From assembly GCA_034687125.1 (NCBI GenBank), contig JAQGBZ010000210.1, positions 1 to 64,000 of the forward strand: a stretch of DNA of 64,000 nucleotides, given 5' to 3'. Below the pieces are notes generated by a model. It was not told the DNA's origin, did no database searches, and worked only from the letters and a program-made list of their open reading frames with translations. Position 1 is the stretch's first letter. Each line of letters begins with the position of its first letter. Below, piece after piece: positions 38,900-52,000 of the stretch. Source of the DNA: Neelides folsomi. Its lineage: Eukaryota > Arthropoda > Collembola > Neelipleona > Neelidae. The position numbers and the translations under genes are program-made.

Positions 38900-40772
38900 T
38901 CAGGCTTTACAGTCGTCATGATTTTTTGGGGGAGTCTCTGTGTCGGATTTGCCACGAAGATTTTCCTCTCGAGGCTTCGCTCCGCCAAAAATTGAAGAAG
39001 CTTGGCTGCTCGATGCAATTGCATTCAGGGGTTCTTGAATTGTCCTTGGTTTCAAATTGAGTTTCGGACGGGCCGCCAGTTCTTCTACAATTCAAACAAC
39101 ATAAATGTATATACAAATATAATATATTTTTATAAAGCTCAAAATAAATTTTTTTATATATTTATTATGTGAACCAGACCATGAAATGATCTTTATTAAA
39201 TAAATTAAAATCTGTAAATCTATTAAAAATTGAAAATATTACAATGAGCCAAAACGAATATCAATTTAGATCAAAAATTAATAAAAGTTCACCAATCGTA
39301 CCAGGAGTAGGTTCTTTGAACTCTTCAGAGTTTCTCGAACGGTCCGAGTCCCGTCTCGTACGAGAAGCAAAGACCGCTGGTTCGAAGGGCCGCTGGTTCC
39401 GTTCGCCTGCGTAACCACCATAACCTCCAGGGGGACCACCTCCATCACCACGGCCAGGTCTTCCGCCATAATTCATACCTCCTCCAGCTCCACCGCGTCC
39501 GCCTCCGTTCCCGCCTCGGAAGCTAGGATAATTGAAGTCGTCCGGTGGCGGTCCATTGTATCTGTTGGGGTAGCCGCCTCCGCCCCCTCCGCCTTGGTTG
39601 AAGCCTCCTCGGGTCATGCTTCCGCCCCGACCGCTCCTGCGATCATAGGGCCCTCCTCCTCCCTGTCGGTCATTCTTCCTCCCTTCCGCAATGTCGATCT
39701 AAAACAAGATAGAATTATTTCGTTGGCCCTCCGGGGAATGAAGACAGAAAGAACGATATGTTTAATTATTTAATTAGAATTACCTTAATTGTTTGTCCAT
39801 GAACGATCGATCCGTCAAATTTTAAAGCGTCTTCTAACGTCGTATAATCCATAAATTCAACGTAACAGAAACCTTTAAACCTTTCGGTGTCTCTATCGTA
39901 CATAAGACGAATGGCCTTTATCTTGGGCTGAAAGAAAAAATATTGAAATTAAAATAAATTAATTAATTTTGACCAGGAGGCATTTAAGATATTTACTAAT
40001 AATGTTACACCTTTTAAATATAGGTATATTATTTAGATTCTTTTAAATCCCAAAGTCGTAATTAATAATCCAAGGCTTACTCATTGTCAATAGAAAAGTT
40101 ACTAAAAAAGTAATTTAGATATATAGTATAGTAAATATAAAATCCTATTCTTTATAATGACATTAAAGGAAATATAATTTTTAACATCTAATCTTTGCAT
40201 ATATGCAAAGAAGGAGATAAATCTTTGTTTCAATTAATCACCTAAAAATGAATGTTGGAAAATAATTAACTGTGTATTTATAAAAAAGAGTTCAAGATCA
40301 AACAAGGCTGTCATACATTAAATCCCCCATTTCCCAAATTTTTAATGACTCCTAATAATATTGAATCGACAAGATTGAGACTTCATTTCAGCTAACAATG
40401 AATCCCCAAGAGCACGTCGAGCCAAGGAGAAACAAGAGGCCCAAAGACATCTCGCAATTTGCCTCGTAATTTGAATTGTTTGGACCCAACGATGCCGGTT
40501 ATTATATGACCCATTGACCCGTCGGTCAAAGGATGATTGCGATCAAATATTAAGAAAAGACCATGGCCCAGTACCTTAAAGTCACTGAAGAGGTTATCGA
40601 TGTCCCCTTGGACAACAGTGTTCGGGAGGTTTCCGACATAGGCGGTGTAGGGAGGATCGCGCTGCATGCTGTCATAACCACCGTCGCCATCCCTTCTCCT
40701 GTTGTCTCTGCAATGAGGAGGAGGGTTAGGGGGTCAGGGCGGGTCATGGGTCGGGTCGTACCTTGAATTCAT
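38900..40772 (-). CDS. EIF4H: eIF4H-like translation initiation factor (RRM protein)
   Basis: eIF4H stimulates the eIF4A helicase during mRNA scanning. Exons in transcript order: 40772-40762, 40707-40575, 39927-39784, 39698-39302, 39084-38900, giving 289 codons plus stop. A short basic start leads to one RRM: RNP2 AYVGNL (about residues 26-31) and RNP1 KGFCYVEF (66-73), with [20 protein letters not shown] and [17 protein letters not shown] being characteristic of eIF4H/eIF4B. A glycine/arginine-rich region follows (about 107-190). The tail [18 protein letters not shown] (about 235-252) and [12 protein letters not shown] carry the KPRT and FG-AKP signatures shared by eIF4H and eIF4B. The absence of the eIF4B DRYG region favours eIF4H. 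The first coding exon holds only 11 coding bases. It is transcribed divergently from the MYBBP1A-like gene 176 bases away. Confidence 0.9.
40193..40210. repeat. Perfect 18-base palindrome in eIF4H intron 2
   Basis: CTTTGCATATATGCAAAG is identical to its reverse complement and contains two facing ATGCAAA octamer-like half-sites. It could be a binding site for a dimeric or POU-type factor, or chance in AT-rich DNA. Confidence 0.8.
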
Positions 40773-40948
40773 TCCTTGTTGGTTCTCGAGGAGCGGTGAT
40801 AGTTTTGTGGGCACTCTTCTTTGGGAGGTTCCGTTTGCCGGCAGATGTCCGCACATTCGTTTTGGTCCCCTCCACTTGGCATCGCTTTCATTCCGGCCGC
40901 GTGGTGAGGAGATCACTCGCGAGTATAAAAGGGAAAGAAGTCTTTGCC
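40773..40948. promoter_or_regulatory. Divergent promoter of eIF4H and the MYBBP1A-like gene
   Basis: Only 176 bases separate the two start codons on opposite strands, and the segment is GC-rich compared with the surroundings. It contains the palindrome ACTCGCGAGT at 40915-40924, whose CTCGCGAG core resembles the TCTCGCGAGA element of TATA-less divergent promoters in vertebrates. A TATAAAAG lies at 40924-40931. It is too close to the ATG at 40949 to be its TATA box unless the true start codon is further downstream. Confidence 0.5.
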
Positions 40949-43900
40949 ATGCTGGCATTACTCTTCTTGCAAGGCATCAGGTTCCACCCCGCCTTGTGTA
41001 AACTCCTGCCAAGATTCCTCGACGAGCTCGTTGTCCAGCTCCATAAGAAGATCCCGTCAAAAGAAGCAATGGAAATCTACGAAAGGTTCAATGGGAACCA
41101 AAAGAGCACAAAGGACGCCATCATGGGGTCATACGTCTATGACCGGCTTCGATCGATCATTTCCATCCATAAGAACCGGCCTCTTGGAATTGTGAAATCT
41201 ACTCAGGTAAGAACAATTAGATCCAAAAGCTTATTTTTAACATATTTTAATGCCTGGATTGAAATCTTAGGCTTATAAGGAGATCATGGACTTCATCGTC
41301 CAAATCATCACCAACATAAAGCGGTCTCGGACGATTGACCGGATCGAGAACTACACAGCTCTCTTCGGTCTTCTTGAAATGATTGCGTGGATCTCGGAGG
41401 ATGAAGTTCTCGATATTATGGAGGAAATTTGTGCCACCACAAAGGAGAACACAAAGAGAGTAAGCACACTTTATATATTAATTCGCACTCCTGTTACCAT
41501 GGAAACTCATTGTTGAAATTGCTCATGTTGGGCCTAGGCGACCCTTGGGATAGTTTTATCTGTTTAATATGAGCGAATGCTGCTGAGGCCCCGCATGAGC
41601 ATTTTCAACAATGTGCTTTCACACAACATGGATATTCGTAGAATTACTTTATAGTAATTCATGCTTCGCTGATATTATTCATAATTAATAAATCACACTT
41701 TGAGAAATTTACCATTATTATGAAATGTTAATGCCCTTTTTCCTAATTCTGAAGGAGCGGAGACTGGCATTGACTGCCAAAGCATTGATTGCTGGCTCAA
41801 TTTTGAGGAGCAATAGACCCATGAGTCTGGAAATTGGAGACAGAATCGTTAAGACTCTTCTTAACCCTGCCATGAGCTCAAAGTCGGAGTTGGCTGTCTC
41901 ACATACTTTCATTCTCATAATGATTAGAAGGCCGGACATTGAGACCATTCGTCCAACCTTTTTCGAAGAACTTGATCAATATTTGATTAAAGCGAAACAT
42001 GGAAATTCCTACGGACTGAGAATAATCTTCACTTGCTTGAACATGGGAAAGGAACTGACTGCTTTCAAATTGCTCTTTCCAGACGTAAAAGACTATGGGA
42101 AGTTTGTGGTATAAATGAACAATTTTAATATGTTAATTATAATTTATATTAAATGTGAAATGAAATACTTATGATGAATTGTAGGGAGTTAATAGAGGTT
42201 AATCTTGTATATTTTGATATTTAGCTCTGGCTTCGAGACGATACTAAAGGAATTGAGGAATTCCTTTACTACATCAAATCGAGAGACCTTTTTGCTGAAT
42301 TTTGGTCCCAGTTTGAACAATTCGGAAGGAGGAAGCACATGAAGACATTCGTCATGTGTTTTATTGGCTCACTTAACCTTGGATGTGACATAAAAATCTG
42401 CGCTTCTCAGGAAATTCTCCTTCACATTTTCAAGAGTGTGAGAGTATCTGACACCGAAGTGCAAAAGGATGCTCAAGAAGCAGTTTTGTTCTTTCTAAAC
42501 CTTAACAATTTCAGAGGAAAAGCAGGTAAACATTTTTATATTATATTGTAAAATTGTCTTACATTGCTTACATACATATTATTTTAACTATTACTATATA
42601 TTCGAATTTATAAGAATTTAATTTGAAAAATACATTTCTTCATTTTTTAAATTATTCCAGCTCGAAAGTACGTGCTTAAAAGTGTGGTGACGATGAACAA
42701 GGAGCTTGTGAAAATATATCATATTATCACGCCATCGCTGAATAATCTCCTCAGCAAATGCACACAAGAAGAGCTCGACTATCTTATTACCAACATTTGG
42801 ACTTTATGGATTGAAGAGGATGGAGAGACCCATGGAAATGTTTACAATTTCCTTGCTAAGATAGCTCGCGCAAAAAATTCTTCGAGTGAACAGAAAGAGA
42901 TAATTCTCTTTAGACTAGCTTCCACTGCTGCTGGGATTTGCTGGAAAACAAATGAAATGCTGACTGTGGAAAACACAGAACTTTCCAGGATCAGCTTCAG
43001 ACCGATCATTACAATTCTGCGAAATGAGAAAGGGATGGAAACTCTCATGAAAGTTATTAATTGGTTGGGACAACAATTCAAGGGAAAGTACAAAAAGAAG
43101 TCAACCCCTAACAGCGAGGTTTGTACTTAATTATTTGTAAACACTCTATATAGACAATATATATCTACTATACATATTTTTGCTTAAATTCGTTCATTGG
43201 ACTTTATATTTGTAGCCTCTCGGATTATTCTTGCGAAATTGGAATTGTACTCTTTCAAATCAATACTTGGATTTCATGGCGAAAAGCTATCTGTTGTCGT
43301 ATTTGATTCTTAAAGAAGAACGGCAAAGGGAGAAGTTTGAGGTTATTTGAGAAAAATAATAAATCTCAAAATACCTAATTGGGAAATAATTAATATATGG
43401 TTTACTTTTAAATTCAATTTTAGATTCTGAAAAAGACTGAATTCGAGATTGGTTCCTTCCTTCCTGTGATTACGGAATTCTTTCTTGAAAATATATTGAC
43501 TGAGCAATTTCCATTCAAGTTTGACACATTGTACTTGCATATTCTTTCTTCCCATGCTATGGACGAAGTGACGATCAACTTGATTTGCGACTATATCAAC
43601 AAATCCATTTCTGATTTCACGGATGACAATTGGGACGAGGAAGATGAATTTCAGATAGCAGAAGCGAATTCTGGCAAAGCAGAATCTAATAACAACAACG
43701 TTGGTGAAAATGAAGACGAAGAGGATGAGGAGGATGCTCAAAATGCTATGCCTCAATATAACATAGATCCGGTACATATTTTACTAATATATCGTTTAAA
43801 ATTAACTAACTAATTTTCAGATAGAACAATATAATAGTTTATTTATTTACTTTTATTATTATGAAAATAGGATGGAATTGACGTGGACCTCGACGATGCT

Positions 43901-44383
43901 GATAATGAGGCCTTGTTGAACATGGACAGGACATTGGGCATTGCGATGCAGATGAAAAAGCAGATGAAAAAAGATCGGAAGAGTGAGGCTTCATTGGAAG
44001 GAATGAGGAAACTTTGTGCTATTCTCGATCAGTATCTTTCCAATTCTGAGAAACATGAAGCTCTCCACATTGTTATGCTGTTCACTCCGCTCATCAACTT
44101 CATTTCATGTAGAAGCAAACCAATGGATTTTGCAAACAGAACCTTTTTCAGGTTGACTAAGGTCACTGAAATGAAGAACCTTCTGCTCATTCGATATGAC
44201 GAGATTATTGTTCCCATGCTCGAAGACGCCAAGGTTATTCTGGAGAAAAAACTGAAGAAAGATGTTCGAGTCATGGTCAATGAAGGTGTGAAATACCTCG
44301 AGTCTTTCAAGTCTATGCTTAGTAGCCTCCGTATGAAGAAAAAGCAATCTTCGAGGAACAAGTATCTTGGAAAAAACAAATAA
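40949..44383 (+). CDS. MYBBP1A/DNA polymerase V-like nucleolar protein
   Basis: Helical-repeat nucleolar protein; relatives act in rRNA transcription and ribosome synthesis (yeast Pol5) or bind transcription factors (MYBBP1A). Exons: 40949-41206, 41271-41459, 41755-42108, 42225-42525, 42661-43118, 43216-43341, 43424-43771, 43871-44383, all phase-consistent, 848 codons plus stop. The N-terminal 600 residues are HEAT-like helices without sharp motifs. Assignment rests on the C-terminal third: a leucine-rich helix block, an acidic stretch (DDNWDEEDEF, then ENEDEEDEEDAQ), and the signature DADNEALLNMDRTLGIAM followed by a KKQMKKDRK basic run, as in the Pol5/MYBBP1A family. It ends in a lysine-rich tail. 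It is shorter than human MYBBP1A (about 1330 residues). The start at 40949 is the only upstream in-frame ATG; the next is about 41069. Confidence 0.68.
41508..41613 (+). ncRNA. Hairpin A, precursor-miRNA-like, in intron 2 of the MYBBP1A-like gene
   Basis: Two arms of about 34 bases (41508-41543 and 41579-41613) pair with few mismatches around a loop of about 35 bases. For example CATTGTTGAAATTGCTCATG pairs with CATGAGCATTTTCAACAATG, with one mismatch. Size and shape fit a microRNA precursor. The 3' arm contains CTGAGGCCCCGCA (41583-41595), which is also found in hairpin B at 45000. It could instead be a foldback element. Expression is unknown. Confidence 0.35.
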
Positions 44384-46041
44384 TTTAAACTTCAACTTTA
44401 TATTTTACTTTCTTCGAATTCTTATTCATGAAATTTCAAAATTCCTGTTTATTTTACTATATATAAATAACTCTTAATTTCTTTGTGTACTGACGACTTA
44501 TGAAGTTTACCTTAATTTTGCTTTAATCAATTCGAATTAATCACTCAATAATCCTCCTGATTTGTAAGTGAGAACAAATGTAATCGTTTGTAAGTTTGTT
44601 ATTCTCATGATCAATGTTAAATTTTGTAATTTGTTGTTTGTTATTTAATACTTGGAAATTTTATTCATGACATTTTATTAATCTCTTTTAAATTTACTAT
44701 ACTCTAATATAATATAAAATTAATTATTAATTTCTTTGTTTATGACTAATGATGAAGTTGACGACGTTTACCTAAATTTAGCTTTAATAACTAATTCCTA
44801 ATATTCAGTTTATAATCCTATTCAGTCAATAACTTAATCCTCCTGACTTATAAGTAAGAATATTTAGAATCGTTTGTAAGGTTGCTATTCTCATGATAAA
44901 TTGTATGTTTGTTTCTTGTTTTCCCTTGAAGTGATGTTATATGTGTTCTTTTATACAGAGTTTAGAAAATATTTGATTAATAATATAATAAGTATAGTAC
45001 TGAGGCCCCGCACTACGTATAAGGAATGTAATTTATGTAATGAAGGCCTTATAGGAAGTGCGGGGCTTCAGTATATGACTTTTATAACTTTTTAATGTTA
45101 CCTACAAATAATGATATTGGCACTTGATGTGTCTTGTTTAATTGATAATTTTGATATTGATGAAAATTTTATAAAAGTGAAAGAATAAATCATAAATTCC
45201 TTGTATTAATTATACGGCGTAGGTATTTTTCTACTTTAAGGCCATCATGATTCAGTGTGTGTGAAGCAGGGAGAATAATTAAATAGTTTATAAATTAAAT
45301 ATTTTCTTGGTGCATTGCAAAGCATGATTTTAATTATGTTTGCATATTAAAGCAAATTCCTATTTTGAGTCAAAGAGAATGTGAATTTTCTCCAGTCTGT
45401 CCAGGAAAGGCTGAGGGAGTTCCGGAAAGAGCACGTGCGCCTTGGAATCCTTTTCATTCCAATCCCCCGAAATCCACGAGTTTCTCCTCATCGTCCCCCA
45501 GTTGGTAGTGTGGGGTCGACAGGGCACACACATTTGTCCCAGACACTTGCTTGATTCATTCATCACAACTCATTATTTATGCCCACCTTTCCCCAATAGA
45601 CCGATCAGTTCCCCCCAGGTTTTCTCCTCCTCCGACAATATGGACTAGAGATTCCCATTGTCAATATCGATCAGGCCCACATCTGTTGCATCTCGTTCCC
45701 ACAACCACTCGACCTACTTCTGGCCCTGCTGCACTTTAATTAAGAGGCCTCCAAGTCCTCCTGGGACATTCTTTCTTCTATTATAAATATATTCACAATC
45801 TCCCGATTCACCACACTTCCCACGAGGGAGGACGTTGATCAATTATCTAACTTTTCTTATTAGGCCCCTTTTCCTCTTTCCTAACCGCAGGAGGCAAAAC
45901 CACTTTCCTCAAATACTTACTCCATTAAACTTAACTCAATTTCAATTTCAAATGCCCAAGTGCCAACGAGATTCCAGTGGCCATTGGATTTGAAGCCAAA
46001 ACTGAACATATAGGAGAGTACTGAGGATCAACTTCTGAAGA
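44384..46041. other. Intergenic between the MYBBP1A-like and SGSM genes
   Basis: AT-rich up to about 45350, apart from hairpin B at 44998-45073. From 45360 to 46040 it is less AT-rich and likely holds the SGSM promoter and leader. Frames on both strands there (45360-45740) overlap and lack recognisable content. Confidence 0.5.
44998..45073 (+). ncRNA. Hairpin B, near-perfect stem
   Basis: The left arm TACTGAGGCCCCGCACT continues to TATAAGG. The right arm CCTTATA continues to AGTGCGGGGCTTCAGTA. The stem is about 27 base pairs with two mismatches and one G-U pair, around a loop of about 20 bases. It is strikingly GC-rich against its AT-rich surroundings and shares CTGAGGCCCCGCA (45000-45012) with hairpin A. 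A microRNA precursor or a small foldback transposon are the two readings. Confidence 0.4.
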
Positions 46042-49000
46042 TGGGCTCTTCCGCACCTTCTGGTAACAAACAGTTCTATTGTCCTTTCACACAACCAAAA
46101 TTCTTGGTCATCAAAAAAGTCATTTTAATAAGTTTGAAAAGAATCCATATTCATTGGTGAATATATTATAAGTGTGGTATATCATTGTTATATACTTACT
46201 AGTTATGTTCCCACTTTTAATTATTTATGTATTACCGAAGTCTTACGGATTAAAGCATTTTTTGTTCCACAAGATACGCTTTAATATTTATCGATCGTAT
46301 TATATCTCTAGATATCAAAATATTGGCTAGAAAGTTTCAACCTGATATCTGATCATATATCATATTAAATTCTTAAAAACTCCAGATATATTTATAGATT
46401 AGATGCTTAAGCTGTACTAACATTTAAGTAATTATTTTGTATGATGGAAGTGAGAGCTTTTGGCTAATAAAGACAAGAGAGAAATTATAAATTTATAATA
46501 GGCCATAGGCGTAAATAAGGTTTGTGTGTGTAAACACATACGTATACTTTATAAAATTGCATGCATAAACCTTAAAAGGAGAATTTTAAAAGCAAGCTCA
46601 TTGATATTAAACCCATTGATAACTGGTGTATATATTATTATTTAATTATCTTGAAGGGACGTTAATATATAAATTTGAATATTAAAATAGTACTAATTTA
46701 CTAAGAACAATTATATATTTATCCTTTACATAATCCCGTTACCTTTACATATATATTTATGATACATAAACAGCTATAAATAAAGAACTGTTAGGGGATA
46801 TTAAGATGAATGTATGCGTCTTCCTTTACCTATAAGTACATAAATATTACATATTTGCGATGTTATTTTTGGCTCTATGTGTAACATATTTTCTATCTCA
46901 TATCTCACAGTAATATTTCCTTTCAAAATGAATTTATGACATACATATTACTTACCTAGTATATGATATGAATAAATGGTCTTTTAGATCTAATCATGAA
47001 AAGTGAATCTAAGTTTATCAAATGTATTTTTGTTTTCAGAGGAGAAGTCCTTCAAGGAGAAACTTGTGGAGATTATTAAGAAAGAGGTGAGGTCTTTCAG
47101 TTTTCACTCTCACGCCTGCTTTCTAACAAATTAATCAGAGTGAATAAATATGCATTCAACATTATTTTGCCATGAGGGGAAATGGTTCCTTGTCACCACT
47201 AAACATTCTTTCCTTCCCTCAGAATGTCAGAAATGTTCGCAAAGGTCCTTAACGCCAACGTTAAAGGAAGGGCTTGAGATTTTCAAGGTTCAATTATTTA
47301 GATTATTTAGGAACACTCCGTAAAGTCTGTAATATGGGAATACATTTTGTATGAGATCGCGAATCTGATTTGTGTTCAAATGTATTTTCATTTTCTCTTG
47401 TTATAATTTAAACCATTATTCCATATAAAGGGACAATTAACAAATTAATTTCTTTTGAAACTCAAACTTTATGTCAGCATAATTTATGGTACATTAATTA
47501 CAAGTGCATATTATAGGTATAGCATACTAAAATAGATTTTAACGCTCATTAATTCATTCATCTTTTCAATAAAGTAAAAATAATGAAAGTTGAAATTAAT
47601 CTTTCGGTCATTGTTTGACAGAGTTCGTAAAGTTTTCATTTAAAAACTTTTATAAAAAATTATTTTCATTCAACATTCAGGGTTTGCATTTATTTGTATG
47701 TACAATGTATGGGGAGTTATGTATGGTGAATCGATATTTTCCTTAAGCACGAGATGTTTCAAAGATTTGCCCAGTCATTAATCCATTAAAACTTTATTAC
47801 TTAATGAGTCAAACGTCATCGTTCTACATTAATTTGCACATTTCCATGTTAAGCCTCTCAAGTTTCCCAAATCTCTTAAGATCAAAAGCTAAAAACGAGC
47901 AACCCTCTGTGAGTCGATATTAACAAGGAAAAACTTACCTCTAGCTACAATTCTATCTGTACATATTTCATATTTATTATGTATGTATTGATTCATTTAC
48001 TTATATGGATTCCTTTTTATATATCATACATACCTACTTCTGTATTTATATGATTTATTAAGCATTATCATCATCTTTATTAATAATGGTTTGATTACAA
48101 ATACATATACATAAATAAGTAAGGACACCCATATTTTAATAGAGCATGAAGTAAAAAATACCATACTCACCGTTTATCGATATACTATATATTTACATGA
48201 TATATTTAATTGCCTCTGAAAAACTGAGAATCGCCATAGTATAAATATGCTAATTTTTTAATTAATACTTGCTGGTTTATTAAATTTGTGAAACTTTAGG
48301 TAAAACAAATCATGGAGGAAGCAGTAACGAAAAAATTTGTACATGAAGATAGCGCCAGTATAACATCCCTATGTGGTAAGTAAATTACCTACTGACATTG
48401 AGTGACTGAATATGAACCATAGTCCATAGTATCTAGTAATATATATTATTTAGTGCAAAGAAGCAATTAAAAGTTTTAAATCTCCCTATTCAGCTGCCGT
48501 CGAGACTTGTGTTTCTCATGGACTGAAGCGAAGAGCACTGGGGTTGTTCAAAAGCAGCTCAACGACTGCTCTCCTTCACAAAGTAGCCAAGAGTTTTCAA
48601 CCCGCTGCCCAAATCATTCAGCTGGTGTCTGACATTGAAAGCTGTGATCTCAACAAGTTGGTTCCAAAAATGGTGAAATCCGACAATTGGTGCTAATTCA
48701 ATGTCTTTCAGACGGTCTTCTTCTGGGAGTGAAAGCACCAGCAAACTCTCCATCGGCATTGGAAGCCGGACCTCAATTCAGAAAAAGAATTCTGTCACAG
48801 TTCCTACTACAAAGTACCTTTGGATTCGACTCGCTCTCATAGAAAAACAGCTAGCTAAAATCATCGAATATGTTGTTCAGAATGCAAGGTGACCAAAATT
48901 TATTTTATCTAATATATGTATTACCTTCTTCATACCTAATTATATTCATATAATATAGGTAGTTAATCTTAATTTATTAATAAGGATAATAACTTTATAA

Positions 49001-52000
49001 CATATGCCATGATATTAAATCTCCCCATTTCGAATTGCTTTGCAAATGAGAAATGATTTTTTATGATTTACCAAACTGGTAGGTTTTTAGCAGTTTGAAT
49101 ATAATTTTATCGTATAAGAAATATAGGGCAACTGGATTTCAATTCGAAGCACGTCTGCTTTGAATCTCATTACCATATACTTATTTATACGCGCAATTTA
49201 TGATATTTTGTATTATATAGCATGTATTACGAGAAGGACGCGTTTGTTGCCGACCCGGATTATGGATCCATCTTAAGCTCCCTTCTTGGTAAGATATTTT
49301 TTTATTTGGCGAACATCCTTTTGATATGAGTCTGACAGTCGGCCCTTGTGCACTTGACTACTCGAAATTGAAAACGGGTGAACATCTCTGGACGGACCCT
49401 CCGGCGGATGAACTCGTTCAACGTCATCGCATCTCATCGGGACAATTCCCAGTTTCGCCTCCTATCATGAAAAGACCCGCTCTAAACGTTAGTTTGTACC
49501 ATTAATGCTTCTTGCCAAAAGTATGAACCTCCCATGAACTTCATATCACCTTTCAACAGTACAAATTGAGCACTGGACTGAGCAATTCCGAAGATAATAT
49601 TCGCTCCAAAGACTATGTGGAATCATTGCACCAGAACAATAAATCAATATTACTTTATGGGAAAAACAACGTTTTGGTTTATTTGGTAAGTGAAAGGAGA
49701 AAATGGGATCTCCCCACCCATTGTAAATCCATACTTCACTTTCTACCTTGAATAAACCCGGGTATTTGGAACAGAAGGACGTGAATGAGCCGCTGGCCGG
49801 TTATTTGAGCCTTCACCAATGCGCTGGAGATCTCATAAGCTTGAAATGGACGCCAAATCAACTAATGAATGGCTCGGCTGTGCCTGCCGTTTACGATAAA
49901 AGGTCAAATCAACACATTCCATCAATCATTTTACAAAATTTTCGAACCAATTAACTATCAGTATATGTATTAATAATATGCCTTATAAAATGGAGTAAGG
50001 GGTTATCTCGGAAAATTCTATTTAATCTTAGCGTTAGTAACAGTTTAATTACATTTAAATGCATTAAAACTTGTTATTATTTCATTAGATTTAAATAATT
50101 TCCGAGATACCCCCTTATTCCATTCTATAAGCCACATTTATTATATATTAATTACATTCAACGCGTAATTAATCATTATAATCATTATAAACTACAGGTA
50201 TAATTAATTATAATAACATTTAAGCTTACTTAAAATTAATATTATTTATGAAGCGTGTATTGGGAACAAGCTCTGAACATCGGAATTCAAGAGACTGTTT
50301 ACGTGCATTGTCACCAAGACACGGAGAGTGATTGGATCGTTCTTGTGGGGCAAGATGGGGTCCAACGGCCGCCGATTCATTTCCCCCGAGGAGGCCATCT
50401 CCTTGCCTTCTTGTCATGTTTGGAAAATGGTCTTTTGCCTAATGGAACTTTGGATCCTCCGTTGTGGTCCCAAAGGGGCAAAGGTGAAACCTTGGGATTT
50501 TGATCTTACTTTTATACAAGTAAATAAAAGAGATTTTCACTCAACCAGGCAAAGTTTTCCCAAAGCTGAAAAGGAAGGGCAGTCGCCTCTCAACCAATTC
50601 AAACCGCGAAGATGCGGAGGATTCGACCGAGTTGGAACAAAGCGCTGCTGATTTCGTTTTCCGCATTGTCTTTGCCAATCAACCTCGATCATTTCCTCAA
50701 AGTAAACAAATTCAATCATTTTTATAAATACATAAATATTAGCATAAACTCAACAATCAATCAAGGCAAGGATTAAATTAATGGAAATTTTAGTCGAAGA
50801 AGTTTTGGAGGATCCTCTTTGGAAATGCCCCTCGACACCCCGATCGGTGAATCCACCAGCAACTCCGAGGTCAACACCGCTCCACTCCGTGTCCACCACG
50901 TCCTCCACTTCTTCCTCAAAGAGCCTCGATCAGCAGATCTCGATCCCCGAGAACGGGTAAGTTTCCCGGGTTAAATCTGTGGGATTTTTATTATTCGTTG
51001 ACCTGAATTGTGACGTCAGGGAGCCTCTTCAAGCCCTGTGTCTTACCATGAAGCGGCAAATTATATCAAGAGCCTTTTACGGATGGTTGGCTCACTGCAG
51101 ACATCTCAGAACTGTAAGGACTCATCTCTTGGGACTCGTAAAACAAGAAATCCTAAAATCTGACTATCCATCTGGTTCGTTCTTTTACTACTTATATTAT
51201 TCGAATGCATACCTTACATAAATACTTACTTTTATATCATTAGCAGAATTTTTTAGTAACTACTAACAAATAATATTTATTTATTATTATTATTAAATTC
51301 TTAGACGCTGGTGAAGGGTTAACGGAGAAAAAATGGGAAGAGTTTCAGCTGGCCGGGAATATTGATATGAAAGAGATCTACCGGTATGTGTACTTTGGCG
51401 GGATGGCTCACTCGCTGAGACGAAAACTGTGGCCCATTCTTCTGGCTGGTAAAATTGAAAGAGAAACTCCGGAGGCCTTAAGAAAGGAATATGAAGACAT
51501 GATGTCAGAATGGTTGGCTGTTGAGGCTATTGTGAGGCAAAGGGACCTTGAGATTATGGCTGCCAATCTTGCAAAGCTGTCTTCAGAAGGGAGCAGTGCT
51601 ATGGAACCTCATCAACCCATCACAGTCATTCAAATGCATGAGAGCAACGAGGTAATAAAAAAAACTTGATGTTGTGCTCCATTAAATCCACAGCTCACAA
51701 TATACACACTTGTTTATTTGATTACAATCCCGAAGCCCCTTTTATGAGCATGTCAGGTTTGATCAGAGGTCTTAACAACACTCACTTCATCTTCATTAGT
51801 TGAATCGACGTCATATTTCATTGATTTTCTCCATAGGTGTTCGAAGATAGCGAGCCCATCGTTGAAAAAATCGATGAGGAGCCTGGAGGAACTTTCCAAG
51901 ATGGGAAAAATGCGGAGACGGACAATGGAACATTTGGGGAAGAAGGTGAAGGGAAGGAGGAGAAGAAAGTCAAGGGAAGTGAAGGGAAGGAACGTAGGGA

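Noticed and set aside
40380-40560. Less AT-rich stretch in eIF4H intron 2 as an extra exon
   Set aside because: The exon pair 40707-40575 and 39927-39784 already joins in phase through the RRM, and an insert would disrupt it.
45360-45740. Overlapping frames on both strands upstream of SGSM
   Set aside because: No domain or splice-consistent link to the SGSM exons; more likely leader or promoter DNA.
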